A stretch of DNA of 64,000 nt, from positions 191,001 through 255,000 of the forward strand of contig NZ_JAUTAH010000001.1 of the NCBI RefSeq assembly GCF_030818545.1, read 5' to 3'. The notes under the pieces were generated by a model that saw only the letters and a list, made by a program, of their open reading frames with translations, had not been told where the DNA came from and made no database searches. The translations under genes and the position numbers were made by a program. This DNA is from Brevundimonas sp. SORGH_AS_0993. GTDB taxonomy: Bacteria > Pseudomonadota > Alphaproteobacteria > Caulobacterales > Caulobacteraceae. Shown here piece by piece: positions 17,782 to 26,294 of the stretch (within the stretch, counting starts at the first letter, position 1; every line of letters begins with the position of its first letter).

Positions 17782-19085
17782 TTGACCCCAGCCGCCCGTC
17801 TCGCCGCCGCCGCCTCCGTCCTGGACTCCATCGCCCAGGGCCGTCAGCCGGCCGAAGCCGTCCTGAAAGCCTGGGGGACCGCCAACCGCTACGCCGGCTC
17901 CAAGGATCGGCGCGCCATCGCCGACCGGGTCTATAAGGTGCTGCGCGCGCGCGGCCGCCTCTCTTGGATCATGGGCGGACGCGATGACGGCCGGGCCCTG
18001 GTCATCGGCTCGCTGCACGCCATCGACGGCCTGTCGCTGGAAGAGATCGAGGTCCTGCATTCGGGCGACGGCTATGGTCCGCGTCCTTTGTCCAAGCAGG
18101 AACGCAGCCGGATCACGGCAGGGGAGGGCGAATTGCCCGGCTGGGTCGCCGCCGGCCTGCCCGAGTTCGTGGTCGAGGATTTCAAGACCACCTTCGGCGA
18201 CTGCTGGGCCGAGGAAGCCCATGCCCTGATGGCGCCCCGCGCGCCCATCGACCTGCGCGTCAACGGCGCCGTGGCCACGGTGGACGCGGTCGAGGCCGAA
18301 CTGCGCGAAGCGGGTCTGGAGCCGTCACGCACGCCTTGGTCCGAATGGGGCCTGCGCCTCCCCAGCGAGCCGCCGCCCAACATCCAGGCGCTGGACGGTT
18401 TCAAGGCCGGCCGGTTCGAGATTCAGGACGAGGGCAGTCAGGTCGTCTGCTGGCTGGCCGGCGCCGAACCCGGCGCGACGGTGGTGGACTATTGCGCCGG
18501 CGGCGGCGGCAAGACCCTGGGTCTGGCGCAGGCCATGGTCGGGCAGGGCAAGCTGGTCGCGTCCGATGTCGTGAACAAGCGTCTGGAGAACATCCGGCCC
18601 CGTCTGCAGCGGGCGGGCGCCGAGGCGGATCTGGTCCTGATCGGTCAGAACGGCGGCGGTCTGGAGGATTTGAACGGACAGGCCGATCTGGTGCTGGTCG
18701 ATGCCCCCTGTTCCGGCTCCGGCACCTGGCGCCGTCGCCCAGAGGACGCTTGGCGTCTGACGGCGGAAGAGGTCGAGAAGCTGCACGGTCTGCAGGTCCG
18801 TATTCTGGGCCAGGCCGCCAAGCTGGTGAAGCCGGGCGGGCGTCTGGCCTATGTCACCTGTTCGATGCTGGCGCGCGAGAACGAGGCCAGCGCCGAAGCC
18901 TTCGAGGCCGCCAATCCGGACTTTCGGCCCATGCCGATCAGCGCCGCTCTGGCGGCGTCCCAGCTGACCGACACGGCCCGCGCGCGTTTCGCCGAACTGG
19001 CGACCACGGGGCGCGTCTGCGGCTGTCGCCGGCGTCGGCCGACACTGACGGTTTCTTCGTCGCCCTGTACGAGCGCAAGGCGTGA
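17782..19085 (+). CDS. RsmB/NOP-family RNA m5C methyltransferase, with an apparent 1-base frameshift
   Basis: This is an RNA cytosine-5 methyltransferase of the RsmB/NOP2 family, probably acting on 16S rRNA. It starts at TTG 17782 (MTPAARLAAAASVLDSIAQG). The SAM-binding block is VVDYCAGGGGKTLGLAQAM; the two catalytic cysteines are in DAPCSGSGTWRRRPEDAW and YVTCSMLAREN. The family C-terminus [22 protein letters not shown] is found only in the next frame, ending at 19085. One missing G in the GGGG run at 19008-19011 would restore it. Without correction the frame reads on about 415 bp into the next gene, so the break is probably a homopolymer sequence error. Confidence 0.87.
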
Positions 19086-19786
19086 GCGGGGCGCGGCTGG
19101 AGCGACATGGCGAGGTTTCGGTCCTCTATGTCATGGCGGCCCCGGCCGAGTACGGCGAACATCTGCGCGCCCGGATCCAGCCGCTGATGACGGGCATCGG
19201 CCCGGTCGAGGCCGCCGTCGCCTTGAGCGCCGCCCTGGCCCGGATGGGAGCGGCGGGCGACCTTCCGGATCTGATCGTGTCCCTGGGGTCGTGCGGCTCG
19301 CGGGTGCTGGCGCACGCCGCCGTCTATCAGGCGTCGTCTGTCGCGTACCGGGACATGGACGCCAGCCCTTTGGGGTTCGACAAGGGGGTGACGCCCCTGT
19401 TGGATCAGCCTGCGGTCCTGCCGCTGCCCTGCCCCGTTCCCGGCGTGCCGACCGCGACCCTGTCGACGGGCGCCGACGTTGTGTCGGGCGCTGCCTATGA
19501 CGCCATCGCGGCCGAGATGGTGGACATGGAGACCTGGGCCTTGGTTCGCGCGGCACAGACGTTCGGACTGCCCCTGATCGCCCTGCGCGGAGTCTCCGAC
19601 GGGCGGGCTGAACTGAAGGCGCTGGAGGACTGGACCTCCACCCTGCACCATGTGGACCAGAACCTGGCCGCCGCCGTGGACCGTCTAGTCGCCGTGCTGG
19701 ACGCCCAGGGCCTCGCCGCGCTTGAAATTCCGGCCCTCCAAGGCCAAGACCCCGCGCAACTCTCCCCGGAATCGATCCCGTCATGA
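19082..19786 (+). CDS. Purine nucleoside phosphorylase / methylthioadenosine nucleosidase family protein
   Basis: A 234-aa member of the PNP_UDP_1 superfamily that cleaves the glycosidic bond of adenosine-type nucleosides such as methylthioadenosine or S-adenosylhomocysteine. [19 protein letters not shown] starts the domain, [10 protein letters not shown] forms the nucleoside-binding strand, and [19 protein letters not shown] holds the conserved Met-Glu pair that binds ribose. [18 protein letters not shown] holds the catalytic Asp region. The GTG start at 19082 overlaps the corrected rsmB stop by 4 bp, and the stop overlaps guaA (ATGA). The exact substrate is not certain. Confidence 0.82.
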   Translation: MSGARLERHGEVSVLYVMAAPAEYGEHLRARIQPLMTGIGPVEAAVALSAALARMGAAGDLPDLIVSLGSCGSRVLAHAAVYQASSVAYRDMDASPLGFDKGVTPLLDQPAVLPLPCPVPGVPTATLSTGADVVSGAAYDAIAAEMVDMETWALVRAAQTFGLPLIALRGVSDGRAELKALEDWTSTLHHVDQNLAAAVDRLVAVLDAQGLAALEIPALQGQDPAQLSPESIPS

Positions 19787-21339
19787 CCACGCCGCACCAA
19801 AAGGTTCTCATCGTCGATTTCGGCAGTCAGGTGACGCAGCTGATCGCGCGCCGCCTGCGCGAGGCCAGCGTCTATTGCGAAATCCATCCGTTCCAGAAGG
19901 CCGAGGCCGCTCTGGCCGCCATGAAACCGGCGGCCATCATCCTGTCGGGCGGCCCGGAGAGCGTCCATGAGGAAGGCAGCCCGCGCGCGCCCCAAGGCGT
20001 GTTCGAGGCGGGCGTGCCGGTGCTGGGCATCTGCTACGGCGAGATGACCATGTGCGAACAACTGGGCGGCAAGGTCGAGGGCGGCCATACGCGCGAGTTC
20101 GGGCGCGCCGAGATCACGGTTCAGAAGGCGTCGCCCCTGCTGGCCGACCTGGCCCCGGTCGGCGAAGAGGAGACCGTCTGGATGAGCCACGGCGACAAGA
20201 TCGTCGCCATCCCGCAAGGCTTTGACGTGGTCGCCTCGTCCGACGGTTCGCCCTATGCGGTGATCGCCGACGAGACCCGCCGCTTCTACGGCGTGCAGTT
20301 CCACCCCGAGGTGATGCACACCCCGCGCGGCCACCAGATGCTGAAGAACTTCACCCACGGCATCGCCGGGCTGAAGGGCGACTGGACCATGGCCGCCTAT
20401 CGCGACGAGAAGATCGCCCAGATCCGCGAACAGGTCGGCGACGCCAAGGTGATCTGCGGCCTGTCGGGCGGGGTCGATTCATCGGTCGCGGCCGTCCTGA
20501 TCCACGAGGCCATCGGCGACCAGTTGACCTGCGTGTTCGTCGACACCGGCCTGCTGAGGAAAGACGAGGCCAAACAGGTCACGACCCTGTTCAGAGAACA
20601 CTACAACATCCCGCTCGTGCATGTTGACGCCTCGAAGGAATTCCTGGGTGAACTGGCCGGGATTTCCGACCCCGAGACCAAGCGCAAGACCATCGGCCGC
20701 CTGTTCATTGAGGTGTTCGACCGCGAGTCCGCCAAGATCGAGGGGGCCGAATTCCTGGCCCAGGGCACCCTCTATCCCGACGTGATCGAGAGCGTCTCCT
20801 CGTCCAGCGGCAAGGCCCACGTCATCAAGAGCCACCACAATGTCGGCGGCCTGCCGGACTATATGAAGCTGAAGTTGGTCGAGCCGTTGCGCGAACTGTT
20901 CAAGGACGAGGTCCGCGCCCTGGGCCGCGAACTGGGCCTGACAGACGCCTTCGTCGGCCGCCACCCCTTCCCCGGACCGGGCCTGGCCATCCGCATCCCC
21001 GGCGAGATTACCCCCGACGCCGTGGCGACCCTGCAGGACGCGGACGCCATCTATCTGGAAGAGATCCGCAAGGCGGGCCTGTACGACGACATCTGGCAGG
21101 CCTTCGCCGTCCTGCTGCCGGTCAAGACGGTCGGCGTCATGGGCGACGCCCGCACCTACGAAAAAGTCCTGGCCCTGCGCGCCGTCACCTCCACCGACGG
21201 CATGACCGCCGACTTCTACCCATTCCCCTGGGACATCCTTGGCCGAACGGCGACCCGGATCATCAACGAGGTCCGGGGCGTGAACCGCGTGGTCTACGAC
21301 GTGACGTCCAAGCCGCCGGGGACGATTGAGTGGGAATAA
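19783..21339 (+). CDS. guaA: GMP synthase (glutamine-hydrolysing) GuaA
   Basis: GuaA converts XMP to GMP using ATP and the ammonia released from glutamine. In the 518-aa protein, residues about 8-200 form the class I amidotransferase with nucleophile Cys84 ([10 protein letters not shown]) and the His in FHPEVMHT. The ATP-pyrophosphatase domain follows with [12 protein letters not shown], and the dimerisation domain ends in the invariant GTIEWE. With guaB nearby, this segment holds both dedicated GMP synthesis steps. The last codons serve as the integration target of the element that follows. Confidence 0.96.
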   Translation: MTTPHQKVLIVDFGSQVTQLIARRLREASVYCEIHPFQKAEAALAAMKPAAIILSGGPESVHEEGSPRAPQGVFEAGVPVLGICYGEMTMCEQLGGKVEGGHTREFGRAEITVQKASPLLADLAPVGEEETVWMSHGDKIVAIPQGFDVVASSDGSPYAVIADETRRFYGVQFHPEVMHTPRGHQMLKNFTHGIAGLKGDWTMAAYRDEKIAQIREQVGDAKVICGLSGGVDSSVAAVLIHEAIGDQLTCVFVDTGLLRKDEAKQVTTLFREHYNIPLVHVDASKEFLGELAGISDPETKRKTIGRLFIEVFDRESAKIEGAEFLAQGTLYPDVIESVSSSSGKAHVIKSHHNVGGLPDYMKLKLVEPLRELFKDEVRALGRELGLTDAFVGRHPFPGPGLAIRIPGEITPDAVATLQDADAIYLEEIRKAGLYDDIWQAFAVLLPVKTVGVMGDARTYEKVLALRAVTSTDGMTADFYPFPWDILGRTATRIINEVRGVNRVVYDVTSKPPGTIEWE

Positions 21340-21345
21340 TTCAGG
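21305..21345 (+). other. Probable left attachment site (attL) at the 3' end of guaA
   Basis: The element begins right after the guaA stop. The last codons of guaA are a known target of a group of tyrosine integrases, and the integrase gene starts 290 bp downstream and reads away from guaA. The exact core cannot be set without the other end; a copy of the guaA tail sequence ending GAGTGGGAATAA should recur at the right boundary beyond 64000. Confidence 0.6.
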
Positions 21346-21629
21346 CCTTTTGGGACCTTTCGGCATCGCTTCGGAAGTGTCCCGCAAAGCCCTGACAACA
21401 TTGTGAATTCTGTCGAGACCCTTCGAGATCATTCGGAGGGTCTTTTTTCATTTTACCGTCCTCGCTGACGGTATCGCCTGGCGTTGATCCCGGGGACTCC
21501 GGCCCATACCGTCACAGGCGCATCGAGGCCGCTGACGGTATCGTTTTCTCCCAAGTGTTTGATTGGACGAGACAATACCCTCTCGAAATCGGCCGAAATC
21601 GCACCTGAGCCGACAGAGGAGATTTTACC
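21340..21629. other. guaA-integrase intergenic region with repeated TACCGTC/GACGGTA motifs
   Basis: No gene is seen. Besides the terminator at 21416-21448 it contains GCTGACGGTATCG twice (21464-21476 and 21531-21543), each preceded by the inverted partner TACCGTC (21454-21460 and 21507-21513). A further TTTTACCGT overlaps the integrase start (21623-21631). Such spaced repeats next to an integrase are typical of arm-type binding sites for integrase or its AlpA/Xis partner. That role is inference. Confidence 0.5.
21416..21448 (+). terminator. Rho-independent terminator downstream of guaA
   Basis: The stem GACCCT / AGGGTC (21417-21422 and 21437-21442), with some extra pairing inside the loop, is followed by TTTTTT at 21443-21448. 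It lies about 80 bp past the guaA stop, inside the incoming element, and would end guaA transcription before the integrase gene. Confidence 0.7.
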
Positions 21630-22883
21630 GTGCTTACGGACGCCGCGCTGAAGAATTTGCGACCGAAATCAAAGGCGTACAAGAGTACCGACAGGGACGG
21701 CATGTACGCCTACGTGTCCCCCGGCGGCGCGATCTCGTTCCGCTACGATTATCGCTTCAATGGACGCCGGGAGACGGTGACCCTGGGACGTTACGGCCGG
21801 GGCGGCCTTAGCCTCGCCCAGGCGCGCGAGCGTCTCTTCGACATCAAGCGGACGATCGCTGAAGGCGCGTCGCCGGCGATCGAGAAACAGCGGGCAAAAC
21901 GCCGGCTGAAGGAGTCTCGCAGCTTCGAGCACGTCGCCCAGGCGTGGATGGACAAGGCGCCGATGGCGGACAGCACGCGCAACATGCGCCGGTCGATCTT
22001 CAATCGGGAGGTTCTGCCGAAGTGGCGGAGCCGCCTGCTCTCGGAGATCACGCCCGACGACCTTCGCGCTCACTGCAAGACCATCGTGGACCGCGGCGCG
22101 CCGGCGACCGCGATCCATGTCCGAGACATCGTCAAACAGATCTACGGCTGGGCGATCCTGCACGGCGAGAAGATCGACAACCCGGCCGACGGGGTGGGGC
22201 CGGCCTCCATCGCGACCTTCCGGCCGCGGGACCGGAGCCTCTCGCCCAGCGAGATCCGCATCATGCTGGATCTGCTCGGGGAGGTGGCGACCCTGCCGAC
22301 CATCCGGCTCGGACTGAAGTTCGTGCTGCTGAGCATGGTGCGCAAGAGCGAGTTGCAGGATGGCATCTGGCCGGAGGTGGATTTCGAGAACGCCGTCTGG
22401 TCGATCCCGGCGGCGCGAATGAAGCGGTCCCGGCCGCACAACGTCTATCTGTCGACCCAGATGCTCGACATCCTGGTCGCCCTGAAGACCTGCGCCGGAA
22501 ATTCGAAATACATCCTGCCGTCGCGCTACGACGCGGACGCGCCGATGTCGCGGGCGACCTTCAATCGCGTGACCACCGCCATCGCCGACCGGGCGAAGGA
22601 GAGGGGCTTGCCGCTGGAACCGTTCACCGTGCACGACCTGCGGCGGACGGCCTCGACCCTGCTTCACGAGATGGGCTTCAACTCGGACTGGATCGAGAAG
22701 GGCTTGGCCCACGAGGAACGGTCGTCGCGGGGCGTCTACAACAAGGCGGAGTTCGAGATGCAGCGCCGGCACATGGCCCAGCAGTGGTCCGACGCCGTCG
22801 AGGCTTGGGAGGAAGGGCGGACCTTCACGCCGGTCCTCACCGTGCCGGAGGGGGAGGGGCCTCGGTTCGATCCGAGGTTCTGA
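21630..22883 (+). CDS. Tyrosine site-specific integrase (DUF4102 N-terminus)
   Basis: A 417-aa P4/ICE-type integrase. Residues 1-85 form the arm-binding DUF4102 domain (LRPKSKAYKSTDRDGMYAYV), residues about 100-180 the core-binding SAM-like domain, and the rest the catalytic domain. The active site is visible: Arg238 (MVRKSEL), His335-x-x-Arg338 (HDLRRT), His361 (GLAHE) and nucleophile Tyr370 (GVYNKAEF). It starts with GTG, preceded by AGGAG. Its place next to guaA marks it as the enzyme that integrates the element at the guaA 3' end. The last 47 bp overlap the convergent alpA-like gene. Confidence 0.94.
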   Translation: MLTDAALKNLRPKSKAYKSTDRDGMYAYVSPGGAISFRYDYRFNGRRETVTLGRYGRGGLSLAQARERLFDIKRTIAEGASPAIEKQRAKRRLKESRSFEHVAQAWMDKAPMADSTRNMRRSIFNREVLPKWRSRLLSEITPDDLRAHCKTIVDRGAPATAIHVRDIVKQIYGWAILHGEKIDNPADGVGPASIATFRPRDRSLSPSEIRIMLDLLGEVATLPTIRLGLKFVLLSMVRKSELQDGIWPEVDFENAVWSIPAARMKRSRPHNVYLSTQMLDILVALKTCAGNSKYILPSRYDADAPMSRATFNRVTTAIADRAKERGLPLEPFTVHDLRRTASTLLHEMGFNSDWIEKGLAHEERSSRGVYNKAEFEMQRRHMAQQWSDAVEAWEEGRTFTPVLTVPEGEGPRFDPRF

Positions 22884-23130
22884 CCGGTCGGCTGACGCGC
22901 AGGCGGACGTCCGGGGCGGGCGCGCGGCGAATGGGCTGGCTCCGGCGTCGCTCGAGCCAGGCTTCGACCTCGGCGAGGTCCCAGACGACGCAGCGCGGCG
23001 TCAGAAGGAAGCGCTTCGGGAACTCGCCGCGGCGCTCCATCTCCCAGATGGTGCTGTCAGCGAGCGGCACCATCTGGTGCAGTTGAGGCTTCTTGATCGT
23101 CCGGCGAAGGGGCGGGGTCGTCTGAGCCAT
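22837..23130 (-). CDS. AlpA-family transcriptional regulator / excisionase-like protein
   Basis: A 97-aa protein with a MerR-type winged helix: LADSTIWEMERRGEFPKRFLL, then VVWDLAEVEAWLERRRSQ. AlpA proteins activate integrase or excision functions in P4-like prophages and ICEs. It starts at ATG 23130 and converges on the integrase gene, overlapping its last 47 bp on the opposite strand. The C-terminal 25 residues are basic and Pro-rich. It probably controls excision here, by analogy with the family. Confidence 0.85.
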   Translation of the reverse strand: MAQTTPPLRRTIKKPQLHQMVPLADSTIWEMERRGEFPKRFLLTPRCVVWDLAEVEAWLERRRSQPIRRAPAPDVRLRVSRPVRTSDRTEAPPPPAR

Positions 23131-23233
23131 GGGGTCTCTCCACAGTAGGAGGGAATCGAACCCGAAAGGCTGCGGGCGGCCTAGCCGCCAACCTCTCGAC
23201 CGTGACCTTACGGCGTCGCCGATCAGAGAGGAG
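23131..23233 (-). other. tRNA-like sequence with a perfect GC hairpin upstream of alpA
   Basis: Read leftward, the region contains GGTCGAGAGGTTGG, reminiscent of a serine-type tRNA D-arm, then the perfect hairpin GGCGGC-TAG-GCCGCC, then GGG-TTCGATT-CCC, which looks like a T-arm with only a 3-bp stem. No clean acceptor stem pairs around it, so this is not called a functional tRNA. It may be a decayed tRNA, an unusual (long-acceptor) tRNA or the structured leader of alpA. Confidence 0.35.
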
Positions 23234-23274
23234 TTGACCATTTCCATATTTCGACTATTTCGGAACTATGGAAA
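23234..23274 (+). promoter_or_regulatory. arsR promoter/operator; transcript probably leaderless
   Basis: TTGACC (23234-23239) and TATTTC (23256-23261) are spaced by 16 bp as -35 and -10 elements, which places transcription initiation at or next to the arsR ATG (23268). No ribosome binding site precedes the ATG. An 8-bp perfect inverted repeat, TTTCCATA ... TATGGAAA (23241-23248 and 23267-23274), brackets the -10 and the start, and is a likely ArsR operator. Confidence 0.5.
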
Positions 23275-23603
23275 CCGAAGCCTCGATTCTCGCACTGGCC
23301 GGGTTGGCGCAATCGACGCGGCTGGAGGCGTTTCGCCTGCTGGTGCGTCACGAACCCACCGGTCTGCCCGCTGGTGAGATCTCCAACCACCTGGCAATCC
23401 CGGCCAACACCCTGTCGTCCCATCTCGGTGTCCTTACCCGGGCGGGGCTGATCAAGTCGGAGCGTCGCAGCCGGTCGATCATCTATCGGGCCGACCTGGA
23501 CCGGCTTCGCGATCTGGTCCTGTTCCTGCTCAAGGACTGCTGTGGGGGCAGAGCGGACCTGTGCGAACCGTTGTTGGCCGAACTCGCGCCCTGCTGCCCC
23601 TGA
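23268..23603 (+). CDS. arsR: ArsR-family arsenic-responsive repressor
   Basis: A 111-aa winged-helix repressor that leaves DNA on binding arsenite. The recognition region is HLAIPANTLSSHLGVLTRAG and the wing is SERRSRSIIYRAD. Metalloid ligands are probably C-terminal: Cys91, Cys92 and Cys99, with a further CysCys at 109-110. This is close to the arrangement of the Acidithiobacillus-type ArsR, where a C-terminal cysteine triad binds As(III), rather than the E. coli helix-4 site. It heads the ars operon and overlaps a candidate operator with its own start codon. Confidence 0.92.
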   Translation: METEASILALAGLAQSTRLEAFRLLVRHEPTGLPAGEISNHLAIPANTLSSHLGVLTRAGLIKSERRSRSIIYRADLDRLRDLVLFLLKDCCGGRADLCEPLLAELAPCCP

Positions 23604-23610
23604 GGACACC

Positions 23611-24036
23611 GTGGACATCGTTATCTATCACAACCCCGCGTGCGGGACGTCGCGCAACGCGCTCGAGCTGATCCGCCACGTCGGGGTCGAGCCTCACGTG
23701 GTCGAATATCTGAAGACCCCGCCGTCGCGCGCCATGGTCGCCTGGCTTGCGGAGCGGACCGGCGCCCCGCTGCGCGATCTGCTGCGGGAGAAGGGCACGC
23801 CCTTCGCTGAACTGGGACTTGAGAACCCCGACCTGACTGATGAGCAGTTGCTCGATGCGATCGAGGCCCATCCGATCCTGCTCAACCGTCCGATCGTCGT
23901 CGGTCCCTTGGGGGTTCGTCTCTGCCGCCCGTCGGAGGCCGTGCTGGACCTGCTGCCGGCCGAGGACCTGAAGCCTTTCACCAAGGAGGACGGCGAAGTC
24001 GTCATCGACGCCGACGGTCGGCGGGTGGGACGATGA
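23611..24036 (+). CDS. arsC: Arsenate reductase ArsC (glutaredoxin-dependent)
   Basis: ArsC reduces arsenate to arsenite for export. The GTG start at 23611 gives a 141-aa protein beginning [20 protein letters not shown], with catalytic Cys11 in the [10 protein letters not shown] loop. Conserved arginines follow in [19 protein letters not shown]. It is of the glutaredoxin/glutathione-coupled type, not the thioredoxin type. It begins 7 bp after arsR and overlaps the exporter gene start by 4 bp. Confidence 0.94.
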   Translation: MDIVIYHNPACGTSRNALELIRHVGVEPHVVEYLKTPPSRAMVAWLAERTGAPLRDLLREKGTPFAELGLENPDLTDEQLLDAIEAHPILLNRPIVVGPLGVRLCRPSEAVLDLLPAEDLKPFTKEDGEVVIDADGRRVGR

Positions 24037-25112
24037 CCGATGCGCCCGCCGCTCCGCCGCGCCGTTTGTCGTTCCTCGACCGCTGGCTGACGGTCTGGAT
24101 CTTCGCCGCCATGGTGGTGGGCGTTCTGCTCGGAACCGTCGTGCCGGGCTTGCCCGCGTGGATCGACAGCCTCTCGGTAGGGACCACCAACATCCCCATC
24201 GCCATCGGCCTGATCCTGATGATGTACCCGCCGCTGGCCAAGGTCCGCTACGAGGCCTTGCCGCGCGTGTTCGCCGACAAGCGGGTCCTGGCCCTGTCCC
24301 TGATCCAGAACTGGATTCTCGGGCCGGTGCTGATGTTCGCCCTGGCGGTGATCTTCCTGCGCGATCAGCCGGAGTACATGACCGGCGTGATTCTGATCGG
24401 CCTGGCGCGCTGTATCGCCATGGTGTTGGTCTGGAACCAGCTGGCGCGCGGCGACAATCAGTATGTGGCCGGTCTCGTGGCCTTCAACTCGATCTTCCAG
24501 ATCCTGTTCTTCAGCCTCTACGCCTGGCTCTTCCTGACCGTCCTGCCGCCGCTGTTCGGCCTGCAGGGCAGCGTGGTGGACGTTAGCGTCTGGACCATCG
24601 CCGGAGCCGTGCTCGTCTATCTCGGCGTGCCGTTCCTGGCGGGGTTCCTGACCCGCCGCAGCCTGATCGCCCGCAAGGGCGCCGACTGGTACGAGCGCCG
24701 CTTCCTGCCGCGCATCGGGCCGATCACCCTGATCGCGCTGCTCTTCACCATCGTGGCCATGTTCAGCCTCAAGGGCGGGGAGGTCGTGGCCCTGCCGTTG
24801 GACGCCCTGCGCATCGCCATTCCGTTGACGATCTACTTCCTCGTCATGTTCGTCGTCAGCTTCCTTATGGGCAAGCTGATCGAGGCCGACTACCCGCGCA
24901 CCACGGCCTTGGCCTTCACCGCGGCGTCCAACAATTTCGAGCTGGCCATCGCGGTCGCCATCGCGGCGTTCGGGCTGGCTTCGCCGGTCGCCTTCGCCGC
25001 CGTCATCGGCCCGCTGGTCGAGGTGCCGGTGCTGATCCTGCTGGTGTCGGTCGCCCTCTGGATGGGCCGGCGCTGGTTCCCGGACACGGTCCCGTCGGCG
25101 GACGCCGGGTGA
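24033..25112 (+). CDS. acr3: Arsenite efflux transporter Acr3
   Basis: A 359-aa, roughly ten-helix permease of the Acr3 (BART superfamily) type that exports arsenite. [21 protein letters not shown] and the conserved cysteine in [19 protein letters not shown] (Cys127) are family hallmarks, and [17 protein letters not shown] holds the conserved Asn-Asn-Phe-Glu region. It overlaps arsC and the downstream acetyltransferase gene, so the operon is tightly coupled. Confidence 0.94.
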   Translation: MTDAPAAPPRRLSFLDRWLTVWIFAAMVVGVLLGTVVPGLPAWIDSLSVGTTNIPIAIGLILMMYPPLAKVRYEALPRVFADKRVLALSLIQNWILGPVLMFALAVIFLRDQPEYMTGVILIGLARCIAMVLVWNQLARGDNQYVAGLVAFNSIFQILFFSLYAWLFLTVLPPLFGLQGSVVDVSVWTIAGAVLVYLGVPFLAGFLTRRSLIARKGADWYERRFLPRIGPITLIALLFTIVAMFSLKGGEVVALPLDALRIAIPLTIYFLVMFVVSFLMGKLIEADYPRTTALAFTAASNNFELAIAVAIAAFGLASPVAFAAVIGPLVEVPVLILLVSVALWMGRRWFPDTVPSADAG

Positions 25113-25528
25113 TGGTGGTTCTGTATCTAATCGAGCCTACCGACGCCGGCCTGATCGCCGCGCTGCGGGCCGAAGGCCTGCCCGCGCCTGACGCCGGCCG
25201 CTACTTCAGCGCCGATCACGACGGCGCCGTCGTCGGCTACGTCGGTCTGGAAGGGGAGGGGCGCGACCTCCTGCTGCGCTCCCTGGTCGTCCTCGCCGAC
25301 TGGAAGGCGCGCGGGTTGGGAGCCCGGGTGCTGGCCGCCGCCGAAACCGTCGCCGGCGACATGGGCGGCGTACGCCTGCATCTGCTCACCACGACGGCCG
25401 AGCCCTTCTTCGCCCGGCACGGCTACCGCGTGGCGGACCGTCAGGCGGCGCCGGAGGCGATCCGGCGGACCCGCGAGTTCGCGGGGCTCTGCCCGGCGTC
25501 GGCGGCCTATCTGACCAAGGACCTGTGA
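25109..25528 (+). CDS. arsN2: GNAT N-acetyltransferase, ArsN2-like
   Basis: A 139-aa GCN5-type acetyltransferase. The acetyl-CoA loop is in [19 protein letters not shown], preceded by the strand [20 protein letters not shown] is the C-terminal block. Proteins of this kind in ars operons are named ArsN2 and are thought to acetylate arsenic-containing or related compounds; the substrate here is not known. It starts at GTG 25109 (or ATG 25112), overlapping the acr3 stop, and its stop overlaps arsH. Confidence 0.8.
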   Translation: MMVVLYLIEPTDAGLIAALRAEGLPAPDAGRYFSADHDGAVVGYVGLEGEGRDLLLRSLVVLADWKARGLGARVLAAAETVAGDMGGVRLHLLTTTAEPFFARHGYRVADRQAAPEAIRRTREFAGLCPASAAYLTKDL

Positions 25529-26283
25529 TGACCTTCGACCGCCTGCGATCGCTGCCCGATCCGGATCATCTGCCGGCCCTGGACAAGGCCTATCTCTCGC
25601 CAGATCCCGCCCGCGATCTGGGACCTCACGATAATTCGCCCCGGATCCTGCTCCTCTACGGCTCTTTGCGCGAGCGGTCCTATTCGCGCCTCTGCGTCGA
25701 GGAGGGGGCCCGTCTGCTGCAATGGATGGGCTGCGAAACCCGCATCTTCGATCCGTCTGACCTGCCCCTTCCGGGGTCGCCCGGCGACGACGATCACCCG
25801 GCGGTGCGGGAGTTGCGCGAGCACGCCTTGTGGTCCGAGGGCATGGTCTGGTGCAGCCCGGAGCGGCATGGCCAGGTCTCGGGCCTGATGAAGCTGCAGA
25901 TCGATCATCTGCCCCTGAGCATGGGCGGGGTGCGCCCGACCCAAGGGCGGACCCTGGCCGTCATGCAGGTCTCTGGCGGGTCGCAGAGCTTCAACGCCGT
26001 CAACACCCTGCGGCTGCTCGGCCGCTGGATGCGGATGATCACCATCCCCAACCAGTCGAGCGTGGCCAAGGCCTTCCAGGAGTTCGACGACGCCGGGCGG
26101 ATGAAACCCTCCGCCTATTATGAGCGCATCGTCGATGTGATGGAGGAACTGGTCCGCTTCACCATCCTTACCCGGCCTCATGCCGCCCGGCTGGTCGACC
26201 GCTACTCGGAGCGCAAGGCCGCCGGGGTCCCCGTCGACGCAGCGACGGATTTGTCTTCGATCGCGATCGACCGTCAGGGCTAG
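25525..26283 (+). CDS. arsH: ArsH NADPH-dependent FMN reductase
   Basis: ArsH oxidises trivalent organoarsenicals to the less toxic pentavalent forms. The 252-aa protein has the FMN phosphate loop [10 protein letters not shown], then the family segments [24 protein letters not shown] and [19 protein letters not shown]. The start is GTG 25525 or the adjacent ATG 25528. It is the last gene of the five-enzyme ars operon and converges on the ImmA gene after 11 bp. With ArsN2-like and ArsH the cassette probably covers organic as well as inorganic arsenicals. Confidence 0.93.
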   Translation: MMTFDRLRSLPDPDHLPALDKAYLSPDPARDLGPHDNSPRILLLYGSLRERSYSRLCVEEGARLLQWMGCETRIFDPSDLPLPGSPGDDDHPAVRELREHALWSEGMVWCSPERHGQVSGLMKLQIDHLPLSMGGVRPTQGRTLAVMQVSGGSQSFNAVNTLRLLGRWMRMITIPNQSSVAKAFQEFDDAGRMKPSAYYERIVDVMEELVRFTILTRPHAARLVDRYSERKAAGVPVDAATDLSSIAIDRQG

Positions 26284-26294
26284 GCGCTGCGCGG

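Noticed and set aside
17782..19500. rsmB as an extended 572-residue protein
   Set aside because: The last 150 or so residues are antiframe reading of the next gene; the true C-terminus ends at 19085 in the adjacent frame.
23131..23233. Functional tRNA gene
   Set aside because: No acceptor stem of adequate pairing and only three T-stem pairs; kept as a tRNA-like feature, not a gene.
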